A DNA stretch of 10,514 nucleotides from Bacteroidaceae bacterium (lineage in GTDB: Bacteria; Bacteroidota; Bacteroidia; Bacteroidales; Bacteroidaceae), in contig JAEDIG010000088.1 of the NCBI GenBank assembly GCA_016292545.1, forward strand, positions 1 to 10,514, in the 5' to 3' direction. Under the pieces are notes generated by a model. That model ran no database searches. It was not told the DNA's origin and worked only from the letters and a program-made list of their open reading frames with translations. Shown in pieces: positions 1-7,297 of this stretch (positions within the stretch are counted from its first letter, which is position 1; the number at the start of each line of letters is the position of its first letter). The position numbers and the translations under genes are program-made.

Positions 1-1
1 T

Positions 2-1411
2 TACACAAGGCAATGTCTGGCAAGCGAAGCCTTGGCCGCATACAACATGGCAGAAAAGTATGCGAAACACGATGATGATTCACTGGGGATTTACAATATT
101 TGGAGCAACAAGAGCAATGTCTATTTCTATCTGGGACAATACCAGGAGGGCGTGGCTCTGAAGGAACAGGCCGCCGACGGGTTACAGAAAATGGGCTATC
201 CCCAGTATGCCGCCCAGACTAGAGGTCTCTGCATCGAATGGCTTTCCAAGGAGCATCAATGGGACAAGGCCAAAAGCTACCTGGAGGACTATGTGCATCA
301 CTCCGGCTATTTCCATGCGGACGGCACGGCCGTGCCCGGCCATGAAGATTGCTACGACATCTTGCTTATCCATTATATAGCGAGAGGCGAGGCGGATTCC
401 GCCCGTCATTATTTGCAGAAATGGGCACCACACGTGGAGACCCTCAACGATAGTCTTTCCTTTTTCCGCAGACTGCATGACTACTACTATTGGCAGGGGC
501 GGATAGACTCTGCCTACAAATATTCGGAGGAAAGCCTTGCATCATTCGGTTCCCTGCACACGGTGCGCACCACCGATGAATACCAGCGTTTACAGGCACA
601 AAACAACTATCGGCGTCATGAACGAAATGCCCTGAAGCATGAATTGGAGAGCCAGCATGCCCAATTCCGGTTGCTTGTATGGACCAATGTCTCCATAGCC
701 AGCCTGCTCCTCATACTAGCGGGTGGCCTGTTCGGCAGAAGGGCGTTCCAACGTTTAAAGACGACGCATATACAGGACTTGATGAAGCAGGAAGCCCGGC
801 AACAGCAGGCCTTATCCACCTATGAGGCGGAAAAGCAACATTTAAAGCGTCAGATTGTTGAGCATTCGCACACCATAGAACGGCTTCATGACGAAATCCA
901 GCAGAAGACAAACGATTTGATCCAATTCGCAACCCAGTTGAAGGAGGCACGGCAAAAGGAGACCGACATCATGGAGTTGCGGCAGAAATTGACCTTGCAA
1001 CAGGATGCCCTCAGCGAGTTGCAACAGGAAATCGCTGAATACCGGCTGCAAACGGAACAATTGAATGCCACACGACAACTGGACCAGCTCTATGACGAAG
1101 CGCCCATAAAACGCCTGATAGAACTGGCCAAACAACATGAGACGCCCGATGAGGGGGAATGGAAGTGGGCCATCAAAACCGTGGAAAAGTACCATCCCAA
1201 AATGAAGACCATACGTTTCATGAACAACATCTCGGATGTGGAGTACCATATATGCATTCTCATAAAGCTTCGGATGAGCATTTATGACATCATGCAGCTT
1301 ACTGGCAAGAAAAACGGCTACCTGTCCACAGCGCGGAAACGCCTGCTCGATAAAATCTTTAAGGGCAAGAGCGGTGCCAAGGATTTTGACCGCGCCATTC
1401 AGGAATTTTGA
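2..1411 (+). CDS. TPR / transmembrane / coiled-coil / HTH regulator, 5' end missing
   Basis: The frame is open to the left edge, so the start lies outside the window; the TTG at 32 is only an internal codon. The visible 469 residues contain, in order, helical TPR-like repeats (to about nt 600), one hydrophobic segment (about nt 668-736, ending in GRRAF), a long Gln/Glu-rich coiled coil (about nt 770-1110) and a C-terminal helix-turn-helix region (about nt 1220-1370, with ISDVEYHICILIKL and YLSTARKRLLDKIF). This order is known from Bacteroidetes one-piece regulators, in which periplasmic TPRs sense a signal and a cytoplasmic LuxR/Spo0A-like HTH binds DNA. There is no kinase domain. It lies just upstream of the peptide-modification operon on the same strand, so control of that operon is the natural guess, but this is inferred from position only. 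Confident on architecture, less so on target. Confidence 0.85.
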   Translation, partial: YTRQCLASEALAAYNMAEKYAKHDDDSLGIYNIWSNKSNVYFYLGQYQEGVALKEQAADGLQKMGYPQYAAQTRGLCIEWLSKEHQWDKAKSYLEDYVHHSGYFHADGTAVPGHEDCYDILLIHYIARGEADSARHYLQKWAPHVETLNDSLSFFRRLHDYYYWQGRIDSAYKYSEESLASFGSLHTVRTTDEYQRLQAQNNYRRHERNALKHELESQHAQFRLLVWTNVSIASLLLILAGGLFGRRAFQRLKTTHIQDLMKQEARQQQALSTYEAEKQHLKRQIVEHSHTIERLHDEIQQKTNDLIQFATQLKEARQKETDIMELRQKLTLQQDALSELQQEIAEYRLQTEQLNATRQLDQLYDEAPIKRLIELAKQHETPDEGEWKWAIKTVEKYHPKMKTIRFMNNISDVEYHICILIKLRMSIYDIMQLTGKKNGYLSTARKRLLDKIFKGKSGAKDFDRAIQEF

Positions 1412-1550
1412 AAGCAAACAATCGCCCAGAAGAGTCTTCCACGTCCCAACAGAGACACAACAGTACAACCTGTCATTGACTCACCACCCGCATCGTGTTT
1501 GCCAGGACAGTCAGGCATCATTATTGTCCATTCTATATTTTTTGTGCGGC

Positions 1551-1570
1551 TTGTTGAAAATTGTTGAAAA
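1551..1570 (+). repeat. Distal tandem pair of TTGTTGAAAA (putative operator)
   Basis: Two perfect, directly adjacent 10-bp copies of TTGTTGAAAA. The 10-bp period puts both copies on the same face of the helix, as expected for a dimeric regulator binding direct repeats. The pair starts 82 bp upstream of a near-identical pair and about 98 bp upstream of the promoter -33 element. The regulator that binds it is not known; the TPR/HTH protein encoded next door is the obvious candidate. Confidence 0.55.
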
Positions 1571-1632
1571 TGGATTTGTGCACAGTAAATAGATGATACA
1601 TAGGAAGATAACCATGACTAAAAAGGCGGATT

Positions 1633-1652
1633 TTGTTGAAAATTATTGAAAA
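1633..1652 (+). repeat. Proximal tandem pair TTGTTGAAAA-TTATTGAAAA (putative operator)
   Basis: Second tandem pair of the same 10-mer, with one G-to-A change in the second copy. It ends 16 bp upstream of the promoter -33 region, where an activator would normally sit. A T-tract lies between the pair and the promoter. Confidence 0.55.
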
Positions 1653-1667
1653 TTTCACCTTTTTTTT

Positions 1668-1699
1668 CTTGCCTGGACTTTGGAAAAGGTCTAACTTTG
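1668..1699 (+). promoter_or_regulatory. Bacteroides-type sigma-ABfr promoter for the modification operon
   Basis: The -7 element TAACTTTG at 1692-1699 fits the Bacteroides consensus TAnnTTTG exactly. A TTG at 1669-1671 lies 20 bp upstream, within the usual 19-21 bp spacing for the -33 element. Transcription would start near 1706, giving a 5' leader of about 60 bases before the ATG at 1768. Confidence 0.7.
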
Positions 1700-1734
1700 C
1701 CGGCGAATTCAGGCCTTTCATGGCCAGTTTCAGA

Positions 1735-1744
1735 TTATTGAAAA
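1735..1744 (+). repeat. Single TTATTGAAAA copy inside the 5' leader
   Basis: Fifth copy of the motif, identical to the second copy of the proximal pair. It lies about 30 bases downstream of the predicted transcription start and 23 bases before the ATG, a position suited to repression or feedback. As a lone AT-rich 10-mer it is weaker evidence than the tandem pairs. Confidence 0.35.
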
Positions 1745-1767
1745 TATAAACCCAAAAAGATAAGAGT

Positions 1768-2169
1768 ATGAAACAAACAATTTTTGCTTTGGCATTTGCC
1801 TGCAGTTGCACTTTGACCACAAACGCAACATCTATTTATTCAAGTTGTGCCTATACTGTGGCGGCCTGCACTTCTGTAAGTGATGAAAATGTGGTTCATT
1901 TTAGTGTCCTTCCTGTTGATAATTCAAACAAAGGTCTTCCTGATAGAAAATCCCTCGTCCTTATCCCCGAGGTTACCCTGGACGGCCACACCCTCCATTT
2001 CATCACCCCATGCACAGGGCTCACCTTCCAGCTGGTGCAGGACGATGAGGTGTGCTACGAGACGGTCATCACATCCGACTATCTGGAGATTCCTGCTGAC
2101 ATCACAGGCGTGTATGAACTTCAGCTTCTGTGCGGGGACTATATCTTCTTTGCGGAAGTGGAGCTATAA
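1768..2169 (+). CDS. Small secreted DUF3244-like protein
   Basis: 133 residues beginning with an N-terminal signal peptide (hydrophobic stretch about 4-17, probable cleavage after TTNA at 17-20). There is no proper lipobox. Residues 62-133 look like a DUF3244 domain: a hydrophobic strand (LVLIPEV), then LDGHTLHF, a central LVQDDEVCYETVI strand, the IPADITGVYELQLL segment, and a final strand reaching the C-terminus. DUF3244 has no assigned biochemical role; members are short beta-sandwich-like exported proteins common in Bacteroides. The mature part has five cysteines (27, 34, 82, 96, 122), so it could itself be disulfide-bonded. It is the first gene after the promoter and lies 11 bp before the LanC-like gene. 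The first 180 bp are much more AT-rich than the rest. Its role in the cluster is unknown; it might be a periplasmic ligand or partner of the TPR sensor. Confidence 0.72.
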   Translation: MKQTIFALAFACSCTLTTNATSIYSSCAYTVAACTSVSDENVVHFSVLPVDNSNKGLPDRKSLVLIPEVTLDGHTLHFITPCTGLTFQLVQDDEVCYETVITSDYLEIPADITGVYELQLLCGDYIFFAEVEL

Positions 2170-2180
2170 AAAAGAATCAA

Positions 2181-2813
2181 ATGACACCAACCATCCAATC
2201 TCTCCTCAACCACCTGCTCTTCCAGAGCGGTTCCGTGCATGACCTCGGCCTCTTCCACGGAAAGACGGGCATGGCCATGGCACTGTATCTGTACGCCCGG
2301 CAAACGGCAGACACGCTGGTGGAGGATTGCGCCTGGGAACTGCTTTCCTCGGTCTATGACGGCATACACTCCGACATGCCGCTGGGCCTGGAGCGTGGCC
2401 TCGCCGGCATAGGTTACGGCGTGACACTGCTATGCCTCGAGGGCATTCTGGAGGGTGACCTGAACAGCATTCTCTCTGAGGTGGATGCAAAAATCATGGA
2501 GCGCGACCCACGCAGGGTGACGGACTTCTCCGTGCGCACCGGAGTCCGTGGGCTACAGCTCTACCTGGACCTGCGCCAACAGACACAGGGCACGCTGGAG
2601 AGTTTTGACCCGCAATACCTTGTCGAGCTGCGGCAACGCATTGCTGGAACAGACACTACTCCTTTCCGTCCCCTGGAGCTGATGGACATCCTGCATAAGC
2701 CCTCCTTCCCCATGGAGGACTATGCGGGAAAGCCCACAGGCATAGATGCAGGCAGCGGATGGTACCTTCTGGACAGTGTCAATCCGTCCGTAAGCGGACA
2801 CGAAAGAAACTAA
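2181..2813 (+). CDS. Short LanC-like (alpha/alpha toroid) protein lacking zinc ligands
   Basis: 210 residues. The ATG at 2181 is preferred because an in-frame upstream start at 2130 would lie inside the preceding gene. Residues 22-30 (LGLFHGKTG) and 71-80 (ERGLAGIGYG) match the repeated glycine-rich GxxG helix starts of LanC-type lanthionine cyclase barrels; TGVRGLQLYL (120-129) looks like a third repeat. A complete LanC is about 400 residues and binds zinc through two Cys and one His in its second half; here only Cys50 and Cys85 occur and there is no CHG-like motif. It is therefore either a non-catalytic scaffold or half of a split barrel. It sits second in the operon, 8 bp before the glycosyltransferase. 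The precursors have many cysteines and some Ser/Thr, but lanthionine formation by this protein alone is unlikely. Confidence 0.65.
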   Translation: MTPTIQSLLNHLLFQSGSVHDLGLFHGKTGMAMALYLYARQTADTLVEDCAWELLSSVYDGIHSDMPLGLERGLAGIGYGVTLLCLEGILEGDLNSILSEVDAKIMERDPRRVTDFSVRTGVRGLQLYLDLRQQTQGTLESFDPQYLVELRQRIAGTDTTPFRPLELMDILHKPSFPMEDYAGKPTGIDAGSGWYLLDSVNPSVSGHERN

Positions 2814-2821
2814 AAATCAAC

Positions 2822-4441
2822 ATGCACAACCTCTACATCTTCAACAATGCCAGCCGGGCTTCCGGCTACGGCATCGGCACTTTCCTGCGCCAACTGTCCG
2901 CCGGCATGGCCGCCTTTCCCGATTGGAAAGTGACGGTGGTGGACCTGATGGCCGACGTGAAGGACTTCACCGTCACCACCGATGCGCAGGGTATCCCCCA
3001 TCACCAGGTGCCCGCCCTGCCCATGCTGGCGGAGAGCGTGTCCTACTGCCGCAGTGCCTTCCACTATGTGGCCCGCAACCTCTGCGACAGGCAGACGGAA
3101 GAGAATTCTGTGTTCCACTTCAACTACTACCAGCACCTTCCGCTGGCCATGGCACTCAAGAGCCGCTACCCCTGCGCCCGCATCGTGCTCACCGTCCACT
3201 ATCTGGGCTGGTGCTTCGAGTTGGACGGCAACCTCACCCGCCTGCGTGCCATCACGGCCGAAGGGCACGAGCCGCAGGACGACAAGGAACGGCGTGTGCT
3301 CTCCAGCATGGAGCAGGAGCGCGAATTCCTCCATCTGGCCGACAGTGTGGTGGTTCTTTCCCGCGCCACGCGGGAGATACTCATCGCCGACTACAAGACC
3401 TCCCCGGAGAAGCTCTATCTGGTGTACAACGGCCTGGGCGACGCCCCTTGTCCGGCTGCGGAGCGGTATGATGCGGCCGGCGAGAGCCGGGACATCCTCT
3501 TCGTAGGCCGTCTGGACGAGATAAAAGGCCTGAAGTTTCTCATTTCCGCTTTTGCGCGGATTGCCGCACTCCATCCCGGAAGCCGGCTGGTGATAGCCGG
3601 TGACGGCGACTTCCAGCCCTATCTGCGCCAGAGCGGCACGCAGCAGGGCCGCGTAGTCTTCCTGGGCCGGCTGGAGGCCGGCGAGATGGAGGAGGCCTAC
3701 CGCAGGGCCTGCATCGGGGTGATGCCCTCCTTCCACGAACAATGCAGCTACACGGCCATAGAGATGATGCGCCACGGACTGCCCGTCATCGGCACGGACT
3801 CCACCGGCCTTTCCGAGATGCTGGACGCCAATCCCGACCTGCGTGTGCCCATCCGCGAGGAGAATTTTAGCGAGGAGGACTTTGTCTCCGCCATCGCCGC
3901 GCGGCTGGACACACTGCTCTCCGATGAGTGCGCCCGCCTCAAGGCCTCCCGGGCCAGTCTGCGCCTGTATGCGGAGCGGTACACCGCCACGGCCATGACG
4001 GAATCCACCCGCTGCGTGCTGGAAACCACGCTGCCGCACATCATTTCCGCCGACTGGCTGCCGCACATTGACGGACACATGATTCAGCTCATCAACCTCC
4101 ATCCCGACATAGACGCGGAATTTTTCGGCATGAGCGGCATTGGAGCCTACCTGTGGTGGCGTGTGCGTTCGCTGGGAACCGCAGCGGAAAGCGTAGGCCA
4201 GTCCATGCTGGTGCAGGAACACCTCATCTATCTGCTGGACTGGCTGCAGGAAACGCGCGACGGCACTCCGCTCCCCTGGCAGATGACGGCCACGCTGCAA
4301 GATATGTTGCGGGCAGGCTTCTACAAGACCCGCGTCCGCTCCCTGCTGGCCGGAGACACGGAAAGTGCGACACAGCTACCCCTCCCCTCAGAAACAGAAA
4401 CCATCCATAATGCTTTGAGAATATGCAACTGCAAAATATGA
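2822..4441 (+). CDS. GT4-family glycosyltransferase (TIGR04157-like) with C-terminal extension
   Basis: 539 residues from the ATG at 2822, where the conserved N-terminus MHNLYIFNNASRASGYGIGT begins. This resembles the glycosyltransferase family found beside double-glycine precursors in Bacteroidetes. The N-terminal domain spans about 1-215. The nucleotide-sugar-binding GT-B half begins at DILFVGRLDEIKGL (224-237) and has the EX7E pair Glu306/Glu314 (HEQCSYTAIEMMRHGLPVIG) typical of retaining GT4 enzymes. Residues from about 405 to 539 go beyond the usual GT4 length and form a helical extension containing FGMSGIGAYLW (435-445), which resembles a LanC-barrel repeat. Likely role: attach a sugar to the peptide products (inference; a surface-glycan role is possible). 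No signal peptide, so cytoplasmic. Very GC-rich compared with the peptide genes. Its stop overlaps the next start (ATGA at 4438). Confidence 0.83.
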   Translation: MHNLYIFNNASRASGYGIGTFLRQLSAGMAAFPDWKVTVVDLMADVKDFTVTTDAQGIPHHQVPALPMLAESVSYCRSAFHYVARNLCDRQTEENSVFHFNYYQHLPLAMALKSRYPCARIVLTVHYLGWCFELDGNLTRLRAITAEGHEPQDDKERRVLSSMEQEREFLHLADSVVVLSRATREILIADYKTSPEKLYLVYNGLGDAPCPAAERYDAAGESRDILFVGRLDEIKGLKFLISAFARIAALHPGSRLVIAGDGDFQPYLRQSGTQQGRVVFLGRLEAGEMEEAYRRACIGVMPSFHEQCSYTAIEMMRHGLPVIGTDSTGLSEMLDANPDLRVPIREENFSEEDFVSAIAARLDTLLSDECARLKASRASLRLYAERYTATAMTESTRCVLETTLPHIISADWLPHIDGHMIQLINLHPDIDAEFFGMSGIGAYLWWRVRSLGTAAESVGQSMLVQEHLIYLLDWLQETRDGTPLPWQMTATLQDMLRAGFYKTRVRSLLAGDTESATQLPLPSETETIHNALRICNCKI

Positions 4442-5238
4442 ACACCGGAAACGTCAACCCCCTCTCAACTCTGCTCACCATCGTCATCCCCGTGCGGGTG
4501 GACAGTGCAGAGCGCAAGGCCAATCTGCAGGCCGTGCTGCGCCACCTGCAGCCCCTCCGGTGCCGCACCATTGTGCTGGAGGCTGACACGGTGTCCCGTC
4601 TGGAAGATCTGGAATGGGGACAGGCAGAGCATGTCTTTGTCCTGGACGAGGCCCCCTCATTCCATCGTACCCGCTACATCAACCGCCTGCTGGACATGAC
4701 CGACACGGACATCGTTGGCGTGTGGGACACGGATGTGCTGGCGGACCCTGCCCAGATAGCGGGAGCCGTGGGCCTGATACAGTCAGGATGCACCATAGCC
4801 TATCCGTATGACGGACGTTTCGTGATGTTAGCGGAGCAGACCACCATCGCCGAGCGGGAACACCCTGACCTGGAAAGCCTCCGCGCCCGGAAGTTGCCGT
4901 CCTTCCTTGGCCGCAAGTGGTGCGGGGGAGCCTATATCGTGAGCCGCACCCGTTACCGGCTGTGCGGCGGCGAGAACGAACGCTTCACCGGCTGGGGGCC
5001 CGAGGACGCCGAACGCCTGCGGCGCGTGGAGATACTGGGCCACAGGGCCGCGTGGTGTGAGGGCGGAGAACTTTTCCACCTGCACCATCCGCGCACCAAA
5101 AGCTCCTGCTTCCAGACGGAGGCCGATGCAGCGCGGATGCGGGGAGAGCTGATGCGCGTATGCAACATGGACAAGGAGGAACTGGAGGCATGTGTCGCCA
5201 GTGCCGAATGGAACAGTAAACGACGAACAACGAAATGA
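4438..5238 (+). CDS. GT2/GT7-like (galactosyltransferase-related) glycosyltransferase
   Basis: 266 residues from the ATG at 4438, chosen because it forms an ATGA overlap with the preceding stop; an in-frame ATG at 4423 would add five residues. It is a GT-A fold enzyme: a first strand LTIVIPVRVDS near the N-terminus, a DxD metal/nucleotide-sugar motif in GVWDTDV (about 94-100), and the GT7 C-terminal signature WCGGAYIVSR followed by ERFTGWGPEDAERLRR (about 161-196), as in beta-1,4-galactosyltransferase-related proteins. FHLHHP (about 213-218) may supply a further metal ligand. Cytoplasmic, no membrane segment. Directly coupled to the GT4 gene before it and the VKOR gene after it (ATGA at 5235), so the three are probably translated together. 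Two glycosyltransferases of different folds suggest a sugar chain of at least two residues, or one enzyme per peptide (inference). Confidence 0.83.
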   Translation: MNTGNVNPLSTLLTIVIPVRVDSAERKANLQAVLRHLQPLRCRTIVLEADTVSRLEDLEWGQAEHVFVLDEAPSFHRTRYINRLLDMTDTDIVGVWDTDVLADPAQIAGAVGLIQSGCTIAYPYDGRFVMLAEQTTIAEREHPDLESLRARKLPSFLGRKWCGGAYIVSRTRYRLCGGENERFTGWGPEDAERLRRVEILGHRAAWCEGGELFHLHHPRTKSSCFQTEADAARMRGELMRVCNMDKEELEACVASAEWNSKRRTTK

Positions 5239-6779
5239 AAAATCTGCTGGAAAAATTTCTGGACGAGATAGAAGTGCGCCACACCTGGATATTCGCGGAC
5301 AGGCTCTACCAGGAGCATCCGCACCGCAACAACATGTATGGTCTGAAGCGTATGCTGGACGTGTATGGTGTGCGGACGATGGGCGTGCGGATGGAGGGAG
5401 CAGAGCCCTCCGCGCTTACCTATCCCTGCATCCTCCACCTGCACGGCGACTTCGCCATCGGGCTGGACTATACGGACGAGGGTGTCACCTACCTGTTGCA
5501 CGGCCACCGCACCCATTCGTCGCATGAGGACTTTGCACGGCTGTGGACAGGCCATGCCCTGGTGGTGGAGGAGACCACCGATGCTGCCGAACCGGACTAC
5601 CGGCGGCACCTCCGCGAGCAATGGGTCACGCAGGGCTCCCTGCTGGGCCTGCCCGTCCTGCTGGCAGTGGCCGCCCTGGCCGGTATGGTCCACCACATGG
5701 CCACAATGTCACCCTTCCGGACGCTGGCACTGCTGCTGGACGCTGTGGGCCTGTGGGTGTGTCTGCTGCTCATGCAGAAACAGCTCTTCGGCAAAAGCCG
5801 CTATGGTGACAGGGTGTGCTCGCTCTTCCACCACGCCGACTGCAACAGCGTGCTGGACGGTCCGATGGCCAAGGTGATGGGTTTCAGCTGGAGCGAGGTG
5901 GGATTGGGCTATTTCATGGCCAATATCCTGCTGCTCTGCCTCTGCCCCTCCGCCACGGGTGCAGTAGCCGTCCTCGGCCTGCTGGCCATGCCTTACGGAG
6001 TGTGGAGTGTATGGTACCAGTGGCGTGTAGCCAAAAACTGGTGCGTGCTGTGCCTGCTGGTGCAGGCCGTCATCTGGGCATCAGGCATTGCAGCGTTGGC
6101 CACCGCCCCCTTCACCTATCCGGGCAATGACCTCTTCGGCTGCATGATGGCTGTCATCGTCATGGCTGGGAGCATCCTCTTGGTCCATCAGCATGCCCGG
6201 TGGCACACGGCAGAGAAGGAACGCATCCACGCAGTGCAGCAGTTCCGTGCCCTGAAGGCTAACAGCGTGGTGGCCAAGGCCATGATGAAGAGTGGGGAGC
6301 GTTACGAAGTGACAACGGAGGATTCCTCCATTGTCTTCGGCAATCCGGAGGCGGCCATGCGCGTCACCATCCTCAGCAATCCCCACTGCAATCCCTGCGC
6401 ACGCCTGCATCCACAGATAGAGCGTCTGGTGGAGGACAGTGGCCGGGACGTGTGTGTGCAACTTGTCCTGTCCGCCTTCAATGAGGAACTGGAGCCGAGC
6501 AACCGCTATCTGATTTCCTGCTATGAGAAGTGTGACAGAGCGGAAGCCATGCGACGCTTCTCCCGCTGGTACAGCCACGACCGTCTGCACTACAAGGCTG
6601 TGCTGCCGCCGGCCGAGGACGAATCGCAGCATACACCCTTCGTGGAGGTGGAGATGCTGCGACATAAAGCATGGCGGGAACGCACAGGCCTTGTGGCCAC
6701 CCCCACCATACTTGTGAACGGACATCTGATGCCGCAGGAATATGAACTGGAGGACTTGGGTATGATAGTGGAAGATTAA
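5235..6779 (+). CDS. C39-like / VKOR / thioredoxin fusion: disulfide-forming membrane protein
   Basis: 514 residues in three parts. Residues 1-125 look like a peptidase C39 domain (YGLKRMLDVYGVRTMGV, then YPCILHLHGDFAIGL, then EDFARLWTGHALVVE). The catalytic Cys is absent from the N-terminus and the usual GHF histidine is GDF (71-73), so it is probably not a protease and may instead bind leaders. Residues 137-318 carry about six hydrophobic segments and the VKOR cysteines: loop pair Cys195/Cys203 (VCSLFHHADC) and CxxC Cys270/Cys273 (NWCVLC). Residues 360-514 form a thioredoxin-like domain with CNPC (385-388) and the cis-proline loop VATPTI (Pro490). All redox cysteines are present. By family knowledge, VKOR passes electrons from new disulfides to quinone. 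The likely job here is to oxidise the cysteines of the two precursor peptides (inference). The start overlaps the previous stop (ATGA). Confidence 0.88.
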   Translation: MKNLLEKFLDEIEVRHTWIFADRLYQEHPHRNNMYGLKRMLDVYGVRTMGVRMEGAEPSALTYPCILHLHGDFAIGLDYTDEGVTYLLHGHRTHSSHEDFARLWTGHALVVEETTDAAEPDYRRHLREQWVTQGSLLGLPVLLAVAALAGMVHHMATMSPFRTLALLLDAVGLWVCLLLMQKQLFGKSRYGDRVCSLFHHADCNSVLDGPMAKVMGFSWSEVGLGYFMANILLLCLCPSATGAVAVLGLLAMPYGVWSVWYQWRVAKNWCVLCLLVQAVIWASGIAALATAPFTYPGNDLFGCMMAVIVMAGSILLVHQHARWHTAEKERIHAVQQFRALKANSVVAKAMMKSGERYEVTTEDSSIVFGNPEAAMRVTILSNPHCNPCARLHPQIERLVEDSGRDVCVQLVLSAFNEELEPSNRYLISCYEKCDRAEAMRRFSRWYSHDRLHYKAVLPPAEDESQHTPFVEVEMLRHKAWRERTGLVATPTILVNGHLMPQEYELEDLGMIVED

Positions 6780-7022
6780 ATAAGGAAAAGAAAAATATAT
6801 TATAATATATCAGTAGCTGAGGCACTGGGCTACTGGGAGCAGGGTCGCGACCTGCAGAAAAGTTCGTGCGATTATACTATCAGTATTATTTATGTCATTA
6901 AGTAAAGTAAGCAAAGAAGAACAGATGAGACCACACCATTTTGGCAGTTTGCCGTGTGTTGCTTAGTGGTGTGTAAGAAAAGGGATTATTTATCATACGG
7001 CTAAATCATACAATCCATATAT
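6780..7022. other. AT-rich leader region before the first peptide gene
   Basis: 243 bp, with a sharp drop in GC after the VKOR gene. It holds a perfect 16-bp AT palindrome (6795-6810), an inverted repeat CAGTAGC/GCTACTG (6811-6817 with 6829-6835), and a small hairpin (GCAGG 6839-6843 with CCTGC 6851-6855). None is followed by a U-tract, so I do not call a terminator. No exact TAnnTTTG promoter is visible. The region may be a long 5' leader or an mRNA processing zone that lets the peptide gene be expressed differently from the enzymes. Confidence 0.5.
6795..6835. repeat. AT palindrome next to a 7-bp inverted repeat
   Basis: ATATATTATAATATAT (6795-6810) is a perfect palindrome. It is directly followed by CAGTAGC (6811-6817) and its reverse complement GCTACTG (6829-6835) with an 11-base loop. 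As RNA both could fold right after the VKOR stop codon (6777-6779), acting as weak termination or 3'-end protection of the enzyme mRNA. Confidence 0.45.
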
Positions 7023-7277
7023 ATGAAAAAGTTAAGAAAATTTATTATTGCTAATGGCGTTCATCCCATGAATGACAGTGAATTGGCTCTTATGGAAGGC
7101 GGCGGCGTAACCAGCAAATGTGTTACGGGCACTCACGTTTGTTATCTTGTAATATCTAGTAAATATTATTATGCAGTAAAACAAGGCTTTTGTATCACTA
7201 GAACAGTGGAAAACATTCAAAGATGCATCTGCAATGTCGGTGATCATGAGCTTGTTAGCGATACCTGTAAAGTATAA
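7023..7277 (+). CDS. Double-glycine leader peptide precursor, six core cysteines
   Basis: 84 residues. The leader MKKLRKFIIANG (1-12) then MNDSELALMEGGG (16-28) fits the Bacteroidales GG natural-product precursor type: Lys-rich start, an acidic ExxLxxM helix, and a Gly-Gly cut site. Cutting after Gly28 leaves a 56-residue core with Cys at core positions 5, 12, 29, 40, 42 and 54 (residues 33, 40, 57, 68, 70, 82), enough for three disulfides. The core has a hydrophobic/Tyr-rich centre (YLVISSKYYY). It follows the disulfide-forming gene and shares leader features and three cysteine positions with the second precursor at 10148. The gene is AT-rich and weakly conserved in look, as usual for secreted peptides. 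Likely product: a secreted bacteriocin-like or signalling peptide; activity unknown. The ATG at 7023 is chosen because it starts the conserved MKKL leader. Confidence 0.85.
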   Translation: MKKLRKFIIANGVHPMNDSELALMEGGGVTSKCVTGTHVCYLVISSKYYYAVKQGFCITRTVENIQRCICNVGDHELVSDTCKV

Positions 7278-7297
7278 AGGGAGATTACTGAAAAGAA

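Larger units (their letters stand above)
1412..1767. other. 356-bp regulatory intergenic region
   Basis: No convincing gene is present; the short open frames here have no start context or recognisable protein. The left 130 bp is ordinary mixed sequence. From about 1520 it becomes AT-rich and holds two tandem pairs and one single copy of TTRTTGAAAA, a T-tract (1660-1667) and one good Bacteroides-type promoter. I see no terminator hairpin after the regulator gene, so readthrough from it is possible. Confidence 0.7.

Noticed and set aside
842..1468. 208-codon minus-strand frame opposite the regulator
   Set aside because: Leu/Phe/Gln-rich antisense of the coiled coil; the plus frame has an ordered TPR/TM/HTH layout.
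1284..1592. 102-codon plus-strand frame running from the regulator into the intergenic region
   Set aside because: It starts inside the HTH coding region in another frame and shows no signal peptide, leader or domain.
2810..4300. 496-codon open frame on the minus strand opposite the GT4 gene
   Set aside because: It is a shadow of a GC-rich gene: the product is a His/Gly/Val-rich low-complexity string with no domain, while the plus-strand frame has clear GT4 motifs.
6811..6870. tRNA-like or attachment-site-like segment (GTAGCTGAGG, later AGTTCG)
   Set aside because: No acceptor stem or cloverleaf can be formed; only small local hairpins remain.
6940..6971. Possible promoter for the first peptide gene (TTTG at 6940, TAGTGGTG at 6964)
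   Set aside because: Spacing is right, but the -7 element misses two of the conserved T residues; too weak to call.
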